Assembly (NCBI GenBank): GCA_964439605.1
Contig: CAYTPC010000072.1
Location: 1-18,702 of the forward strand
Reading direction: 5' to 3'
Length of the DNA stretch: 18,702 bases
Origin: JAITWT01 sp964439605
Lineage (GTDB): Bacteria; Pseudomonadota; Gammaproteobacteria; Burkholderiales; Burkholderiaceae_C
Shown: positions 14,002-18,702 of the stretch, piece by piece
Layout of the letters: every line of letters begins with the position of its first letter
Position numbering within the stretch: position 1 is the stretch's first letter
Notes under the pieces: model-generated
Told to the model about the DNA's origin: nothing
Seen by the model: the letters and a program-made list of their open reading frames with translations, nothing else
Database searches by the model: none
Translations under genes and position numbers: made by a program

Positions 14002-15909
14002 TCAGCGCCTGTGTTGTATGTCTTCAGCAATCTTTTTTGAGAATGCTTCCAGAGACATGACGCCGAGGTCGATATTGCCCCGGGCGCGCACTGCAACGGC
14101 ACCAGCCTCCCTTTCCTTATCGCCAACGACAAGAATGTAAGGAAGCTTTTGCAGTGAATGCTTGCGTATTTTATACGTGATCTTTTCGTTATGCAGGTCA
14201 AGCGCCACTCTAAGCCCTTGATTGCGCAGCGTTTTCGCCACGCTATCCGCATAATCGGCCTGCCCTTCGCTGATGTTGAGGACTGCCATCTGCACCGGAG
14301 CCAGCCAAGCCGGCAGCGCGCCCGCATGGTGCTCGATCAACATGCCGATGAAGCGCTCGAGGCTGCCGACGATCGCGCGATGCAACATCACCGGATGCGC
14401 ACGGCCGCTCGATTCGGTGACGTACTCGGCGCCGAGGCGCTCGGCCATGTTGAAATCAACCTGGATCGTGCCGCATTGCCACTGGCGGCCAATCGCGTCC
14501 TTGAGCGTGTATTCGATCTTCGGACCGTAGAAAGCGCCATCGCCCGGCGAGATGACGAACTGCACGCCCGAACGGCGCAGCGCCTCCATGCAGGCATGTT
14601 CAGCTTTGTCCCATAACGCGTCGGAGCCCACACGGTGCTCAGGGCGCGTGGCGACTTTGTAGACGATGTCGGTAAAGCCGAAATCGGTGTAGACCTTCTG
14701 CAACTGCGCCGTGTAGGCCACGCATTCTTCAAGAATCTGGTCTTCGGAGCAGAAAATGTGCCCGTCGTCCTGCGTGAAACCACGCACGCGCATGATGCCA
14801 TGCAGCCCGCCGGACGGCTCGTTGCGGTGGCATTGGCCGAATTCCCCATAGCGGAGCGGCAAGTCGCGGTAGCTGCGCAAATCGCTCTTGAAAATCAGCA
14901 CATGGCCGGGGCAATTCATCGGTTTGAGCGCATAGTCGCGCTTTTCCGACTCGGTGATGAACATGCTCTCGCGATAGTTCTGCCAGTGACCCGTTTTCTC
15001 CCACAAGCTTTTGTCAAGGATCTGCGGACCCTTGACCTCTTGATAGCCGGTGTCGCGATAGACCTGCCGCATGTACTGCTCAACGGCCTGCCAGATCGCC
15101 CAGCCCTTGGGATGCCAGAACACCACGCCCGGCGCGACATCGTCGATATGAAACAGATCGAGTTCTTTGCCGAGCCGGCGATGGTCGCGCCGCTCGGCTT
15201 CTTCAATGCGGCGGATGTAGTCGTCAAGCTGTTTCTTATCGGCCCAGGCCGTACCGTAGATCCGCTGAAGCTGTTCATTGCGCGCATCGCCACGCCAGTA
15301 GGCCCCCGCCAGCTTGGTGAGCTTGAACGCCTTGAGAAAACGCGTATTCGGTACATGCGGGCCGCGGCACATGTCCACGTATTCCTGATGGAAGTACAGG
15401 CCCATTGCCTGCTCGTCGGGCATGTCGTCGACCAGCCGCAGCTTGTAGTCCTCACCGCGCGAGCGGAAGACTTCGATCACTTCGGCGCGCGGCGTCATCT
15501 TCTTGATGACGTCGTAATCCTGCGCGATCAGCTCTCGCATGCGCTGCTCGATGGCGGCCATGTCCTCGGGCGTGAAGGGGCGACCGCAGGCAATGTCGTA
15601 GTAGAAGCCTTCCTCAATCACCGGGCCGATCACCATCTTGGCATCCGGGTAGAGTTGTTTGACCGCATGGCCTACGAGGTGCGCGCAAGAGTGGCGAATG
15701 ATCTCCAGCCCCTCTTCGTCCTTTGGCGTAATGATTTGCAGTTTCGCGTCATGGCCGATGAGGTCGCAAGCATCGACGAGCTTGCCATCGACCTTTCCGG
15801 CCAAGGTCATCTTGGCCAAGCCAGGGCCGATGGCCTTGGCAACGTCGGCCACTGAAACCGGGCCTGGAAACTCACGGCACGAGTTATCTGGAAGCGTGAT
15901 ATGGATCAT
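14002..15909 (-). CDS. thrS: Threonine--tRNA ligase
   Basis: Class II synthetase that charges tRNA-Thr. The 635-residue protein has the expected architecture. The TGS domain (1-62) is followed by the editing domain with H73-x3-H77 (HSCAHLVGH) and GFYYDI. The catalytic core contains MNCPGH, with zinc-ligand C333, and the motif 2 stretch RNEPSGGLHGIMRVRGFTQDD. Motif 3 reads HRAIVGSLERFIGMLIEHH. The anticodon-binding domain begins near PVQMAVLNISEGQADYA. It is the first gene of the translation cluster. No Shine-Dalgarno sequence precedes the ATG; the adjacent bases read TTCTCCTC on the coding strand. A terminator-like hairpin stands about 25 nt upstream of the start. E. coli thrS represses its own translation through a tRNA-like leader; I cannot demonstrate such a leader here. 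Confidence 0.97.
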   Translation of the reverse strand: MIHITLPDNSCREFPGPVSVADVAKAIGPGLAKMTLAGKVDGKLVDACDLIGHDAKLQIITPKDEEGLEIIRHSCAHLVGHAVKQLYPDAKMVIGPVIEEGFYYDIACGRPFTPEDMAAIEQRMRELIAQDYDVIKKMTPRAEVIEVFRSRGEDYKLRLVDDMPDEQAMGLYFHQEYVDMCRGPHVPNTRFLKAFKLTKLAGAYWRGDARNEQLQRIYGTAWADKKQLDDYIRRIEEAERRDHRRLGKELDLFHIDDVAPGVVFWHPKGWAIWQAVEQYMRQVYRDTGYQEVKGPQILDKSLWEKTGHWQNYRESMFITESEKRDYALKPMNCPGHVLIFKSDLRSYRDLPLRYGEFGQCHRNEPSGGLHGIMRVRGFTQDDGHIFCSEDQILEECVAYTAQLQKVYTDFGFTDIVYKVATRPEHRVGSDALWDKAEHACMEALRRSGVQFVISPGDGAFYGPKIEYTLKDAIGRQWQCGTIQVDFNMAERLGAEYVTESSGRAHPVMLHRAIVGSLERFIGMLIEHHAGALPAWLAPVQMAVLNISEGQADYADSVAKTLRNQGLRVALDLHNEKITYKIRKHSLQKLPYILVVGDKEREAGAVAVRARGNIDLGVMSLEAFSKKIAEDIQHRR

Positions 15910-15929
15910 GAGGAGAACCGTCTTTTCGA

Positions 15930-15961
15930 AAAAGAAAAAAGCGCGGGCTTTGCCGCGCTTT
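15930..15961 (-). terminator. Strong intrinsic terminator immediately upstream of thrS
   Basis: On the minus strand AAAGCGCGG (15961-15953), a 6-nt loop and CCGCGCTTT (15946-15938) form a perfect 9-bp stem. TTTCTTTTT continues the T-run. The structure ends about 20 nt before the thrS start codon. It either terminates transcripts from the upstream ETF-QO gene, in which case the thrS promoter must be squeezed in after it, or attenuates a thrS leader transcript starting further upstream. Confidence 0.75.
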
Positions 15962-16093
15962 CCCTGATGATTGACTGATGGCGAACCGCGCGACTACCGG
16001 CCCGTGGAACCGTTGGTGCTCATCGAAGGAGTTCGCGGTGTCATAACCAGGATGCCTTTCTCGCCCTTGTGGGTTATCGCAATAGTTGATTCT

Positions 16094-16141
16094 AGCCTGC
16101 TATACGACAGCGCGGCCTCGAATAGATCGTAAACAGACTCT
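16094..16141. repeat. Palindromic element, copy 2, after the ETF-QO stop codon
   Basis: On the minus strand the element starts on the last A of the ETF-QO stop codon and reads AGAGTCTGTTTACGATCTAT. It resembles both arms of the element at 4731-4782 (25/31 to one arm, 19/23 to the other). The opposite arm (16094-16107) is more diverged but still pairs with 16127-16139, with one bulge and two mismatches that become G-U pairs in minus-strand RNA. Same placement relative to a stop codon as copy 1. Confidence 0.65.
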
Positions 16142-17835
16142 TACATCCCGGTGTAGTTCGGCCCGCCGCCACCTTCGGGCGTAACCCATACGATGTTCTG
16201 TGTCGGATCCTTGACGTCGCAAGTCTTGCAGTGCAGGCAGTTTTGCGCGTTGATTTGCAGCCGTTGCTGGCCGTCTTCGCCGTCCACGAATTCATAGACG
16301 CCGGCCGGGCAGTAGCGCGCCTCGGGACCGGCGTACTTGGACAGGTTGACTCGCACGGGCACCGCCGGGTCTTTGAGCGTCAGGTGCGCCGGCTGGTTTT
16401 CCTCGTGGTTGGTGTTGCTGATGAATACCGAAGAGAGCCGGTCGAAGGTGAGTTTGCCGTCGGGCTTCGGATAGTCGATCTTGCTGCACTTGGCCGCCGG
16501 CTTCAGGCCGATGTGATCGGCTTCCTTGCGGTGGATGGTCCAAGGGATGCGGCCGCGCAACAACCATTGCTCGATGCCGGTCATCAAGGTTCCGACGACG
16601 ATGCCTTTCTTGAACCAGGTTTTGAAATTGCGGTCTTTGTTGAGTTCTTCGTGCAGCCAGCTCGCCTCGAAAGCCTCGGGATAGGCAGTCAATTCGTCGT
16701 GCTGGCGGTTGGCGATAACCGCTTCGAATGCGGCCTCGGCCGCGAGCATGCCGGTCTTGATGGCGGCATGGCTGCCTTTGATACGGCTGACGTTCAGGTA
16801 GCCTGCATCGCAACCCACCAGTGCGCCACCCGGGAATACCGTCTTGGGCAATGCGAGCAGTCCGCTGGCGTTGATGACGCGCGCGCCATAAGACAGGCGC
16901 TTGGGGGCCTTCAGGCCCTTATCCTGGCCTTCGAAGTACCAGCGCACGTTCGGGTGCGTCTTGATTCGCTGAAATTCCTCGAAGGGGCTGAGGTGCGGAT
17001 TCTGGTAATTGAGCCCGACCACGTAGCCGATGATGAGCTGGTTGTTCTCCGCGTGATAGATGAAGGAGCCGCCATAGGTGGCCGAATCCATCGGCCATCC
17101 GGCCGTATGGATCACCAAGCCGGGCTGGTGGCGCGCCGGATCGATTTCCCACAGCTCTTTGATGCCGATGCCGAAGCTCGGCGGGTCCCGGTCTTCGTCG
17201 AGCTTGAATTTCGCAATGAGCTGGCGGCCCAGGTGGCCTCGCGCGCCTTCGGCGAAGATGGTGTACTTGGCGTGCAACTCCATGCCGATCTGGAAATGGT
17301 CGGTCGGTTTGCCGTCCTTGCCCATGCCCATGTTGCCGGTGGCCACGCCTTTGACCGAGCCATCTTCGTTGTAGAGCACTTCGGCTGCGGCGAAGCCCGG
17401 GAATATCTCCACCCCGAGTTCTTCGGCCTGCTTCGCGAGCCAGCGCACCAGATTGCCCAGACTGATGATGTAGTTGCCTTCGTTGTGGAAGTTTTTGGGC
17501 AACAGGAAATTGGGTGTGCGCGTGGCGCCCTTCTCAGAGAGGAACAGAACCGTGTCCTGCGTGACCGGCTGGTTCAGCGGTGCGCCGCGCTCGCGCCAGT
17601 CGGGCAGCAATTCGGTGAGCGCGCGCGGATCCATGATCGCGCCCGACAGAATGTGCGCGCCGGGCTCGGAGCCTTTTTCGAGCACCACCACTGAGATGTC
17701 GTTGCCCCGTTGCGCGGCCAACTGTTTGAGACGGATCGCCGTGGATAGGCCGGCCGGACCGGCGCCAACCACGACGACGTCGTATTCCATGGTTTCGCGG
17801 GGGCCGAATTGAGCGAGGATTTCTTCAGGAGTCAT
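16141..17835 (-). CDS. Electron transfer flavoprotein-ubiquinone oxidoreductase
   Basis: Membrane-associated flavoprotein that passes electrons from reduced ETF (acyl-CoA and other dehydrogenases) to ubiquinone. The 564-residue protein has an N-terminal FAD-binding Rossmann motif (DVVVVGAGPAGLSTAIRL, glycines 24, 26 and 29), then EKGSEPGAHILSGAIMDP. The substrate and quinone domain contains KELWEID and GGSFIYH. GCDAGYLNVSRIKGSHAAIKTG follows, then the C-terminal ferredoxin-like domain with cluster ligands C509, C533, C536 and C539 (NCLHCKTCDVKDP). The N-terminus from the ATG at 17835 (MTPEEILAQFGPRETMEYDV) agrees with betaproteobacterial homologues. An internal ATG at residue 16 is less likely. 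Upstream bases contain no strong ribosome-binding site. It points to fatty-acid or amino-acid oxidation feeding a ubiquinone chain. Confidence 0.96.
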   Translation of the reverse strand: MTPEEILAQFGPRETMEYDVVVVGAGPAGLSTAIRLKQLAAQRGNDISVVVLEKGSEPGAHILSGAIMDPRALTELLPDWRERGAPLNQPVTQDTVLFLSEKGATRTPNFLLPKNFHNEGNYIISLGNLVRWLAKQAEELGVEIFPGFAAAEVLYNEDGSVKGVATGNMGMGKDGKPTDHFQIGMELHAKYTIFAEGARGHLGRQLIAKFKLDEDRDPPSFGIGIKELWEIDPARHQPGLVIHTAGWPMDSATYGGSFIYHAENNQLIIGYVVGLNYQNPHLSPFEEFQRIKTHPNVRWYFEGQDKGLKAPKRLSYGARVINASGLLALPKTVFPGGALVGCDAGYLNVSRIKGSHAAIKTGMLAAEAAFEAVIANRQHDELTAYPEAFEASWLHEELNKDRNFKTWFKKGIVVGTLMTGIEQWLLRGRIPWTIHRKEADHIGLKPAAKCSKIDYPKPDGKLTFDRLSSVFISNTNHEENQPAHLTLKDPAVPVRVNLSKYAGPEARYCPAGVYEFVDGEDGQQRLQINAQNCLHCKTCDVKDPTQNIVWVTPEGGGGPNYTGM

Positions 17836-18056
17836 AGGGGGCTCTTCATCGATGGTGGTTGTCTCGGGCGTGCCTTGTCGCCGCTATGGTCATTAGGGGC
17901 CAATTCTGATTCTATTCGCCAGCGTACAACACATTCGGCGTCGCGCCCGTGCGCGTGCATAAAACTTTTGTCTCAACCGCCGCTTTAGGTTCACTTGCCG
18001 TGACCAACGCATGGCTGGACTTGCATCCGCAAGCGTTCCCTGCCGGACGCACACAG

Positions 18057-18083
18057 AAAAAAGCCTGGCACGAGGCCAGGCTT
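18057..18083 (-). terminator. Intrinsic terminator of aceA
   Basis: On the minus strand AAGCCTGGC and GCCAGGCTT form a perfect 9-bp stem (18083-18075 with 18069-18061) around a 5-nt loop, followed by a run of T. It lies about 23 nt after the aceA stop codon, as expected for a Rho-independent terminator. Confidence 0.9.
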
Positions 18084-18105
18084 CATCGATCATTGACGAT
18101 CCAGT

Positions 18106-18702
18106 TTAGTGAAACTGCTCTTCCTCGGTCGAGCCCGTCAGCGCCTTGACGCTGGACGAACCACCCTGGATGACCGTGGTCACATCGTCAAAATAACCGG
18201 CGCCAACTTCCTGTTGGTGCGACACGAAGGTGTAGCCCTGCTCGCGCGCCGCGAATTCGGGCTCCTGCACCATCTCGACGTAGTGCTTCATGCCTTGGCC
18301 GTTCGCATAGGCGTTCGCGAACTTGAAGGTGTTGTACCAGTTGATGTGAATGCCGGCTAGCGTGATGAACTGGTACTTGTAGCCCAGCGCCGAAAGTTCG
18401 TCCTGGAACGCGGCGATGGTCTTGTCGTCGAGGTTCTTCTTCCAGTTGAACGACGGCGAGCAGTTGTACGACAGCAGCTTGCCCGGGCTCGCCGCATGCA
18501 CGGCCTGCGCGAATTCGCGGGCGAATCCGAGGTCGGGCGTGCCCGTTTCGCACCACACGAGATCGGCGTAAGGCGCATAGGCCACGCCGCGACTGATGGC
18601 TTGCTCAAGACCGTTTCTCACGCGGTAGAAGCCTTCCTGCGTGCGCTCGCCGGTCAGGAAGGGTTTGTCGTTCGCGTCGTGATCGGAGGTGATCAGGTTC
18701 GC
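18106..18702 (-). CDS. aceA: Isocitrate lyase, C-terminal part (5' end outside the window)
   Basis: Splits isocitrate into glyoxylate and succinate, the entry step of the glyoxylate shunt. The frame is open to the window edge, and 198 codons before the stop are visible, about the last 45 percent of a typical enzyme. Visible family sequences are FLTGERTQEGFYRV, AYAPYADLVWCETGTPDL, the active-site stretch LSYNCSPSFNWKKNL, FITLAGIHINWYNTF, and the C-terminal VSHQQEVGAGYFDDV with GSTEEEQFH. The KKCGH catalytic-cysteine motif should lie beyond the window. The visible ATG-like codon inside this frame is not a start. A clean terminator follows. Its presence beside the ETF-QO gene fits growth on acetate or fatty acids, although the two are separate transcription units. 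Confidence 0.96.
   Translation of the reverse strand, partial: ANLITSDHDANDKPFLTGERTQEGFYRVRNGLEQAISRGVAYAPYADLVWCETGTPDLGFAREFAQAVHAASPGKLLSYNCSPSFNWKKNLDDKTIAAFQDELSALGYKYQFITLAGIHINWYNTFKFANAYANGQGMKHYVEMVQEPEFAAREQGYTFVSHQQEVGAGYFDDVTTVIQGGSSSVKALTGSTEEEQFH

Noticed and set aside
14635..15855. 406-codon open frame antisense to thrS
   Set aside because: Shadow of a clear gene; no domain recognised.
15962..16140. tRNA gene upstream of thrS
   Set aside because: Looked for a T-arm and acceptor pairing on both strands and found none.
16231..17694. 487-codon open frame antisense to the ETF-QO gene
   Set aside because: It is a mirror of a GC-rich gene whose product is certain. The translation has no family character and no ribosome-binding site.

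Overview
The window is about 18.7 kb of GC-rich, densely coding chromosome from a betaproteobacterium, most likely Burkholderiales. I infer this from protein character, from the thrS-infC-rpmI-rplT-pheS-pheT-ihfA-merR order, and from an ETF-ubiquinone oxidoreductase and a glyoxylate-shunt isocitrate lyase nearby. I cannot name a genus. Everything recognisable is housekeeping. I see no prophage, CRISPR array, intact insertion sequence, tRNA or rRNA.

Layout. Positions 1-395 carry no gene I can support. upp (uracil salvage) follows, then a molybdenum-cofactor cluster on the plus strand: moaA, mobA (4-nt overlap) and moeA. moeA converges on, and overlaps, rnhA. On the minus strand a YafS-like methyltransferase precedes rnhA. 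Its start codon shares bases with that of the divergent gloB, which is coupled to the lipoprotein transglycosylase gene mltD. The neighbourhood mltD/gloB/yafS/rnhA matches the gene order known from E. coli.

From 7977 to 15909 all genes lie on the minus strand and form the classic translation cluster, transcribed as thrS, infC, rpmI, rplT, pheS, pheT, ihfA and a MerR-type regulator. Upstream of thrS lie a terminator-like hairpin, a palindromic repeat, the gene for ETF-ubiquinone oxidoreductase and, cut by the window end, the 3' part of aceA with its own terminator.

The most informative observations are at the level of expression signals. infC almost certainly starts at an AUC codon 22 codons upstream of the first ATG, restoring the conserved IF3 N-terminus. 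rnhA probably starts at TTG. gloB has a consensus -10 box so close to its ATG that its mRNA would be nearly leaderless. Two related palindromic elements of about 50 bp lie 11 kb apart, each beginning on the last base of a stop codon. Strong hairpins precede thrS and separate rplT from pheS. I found no undescribed multi-gene system here.
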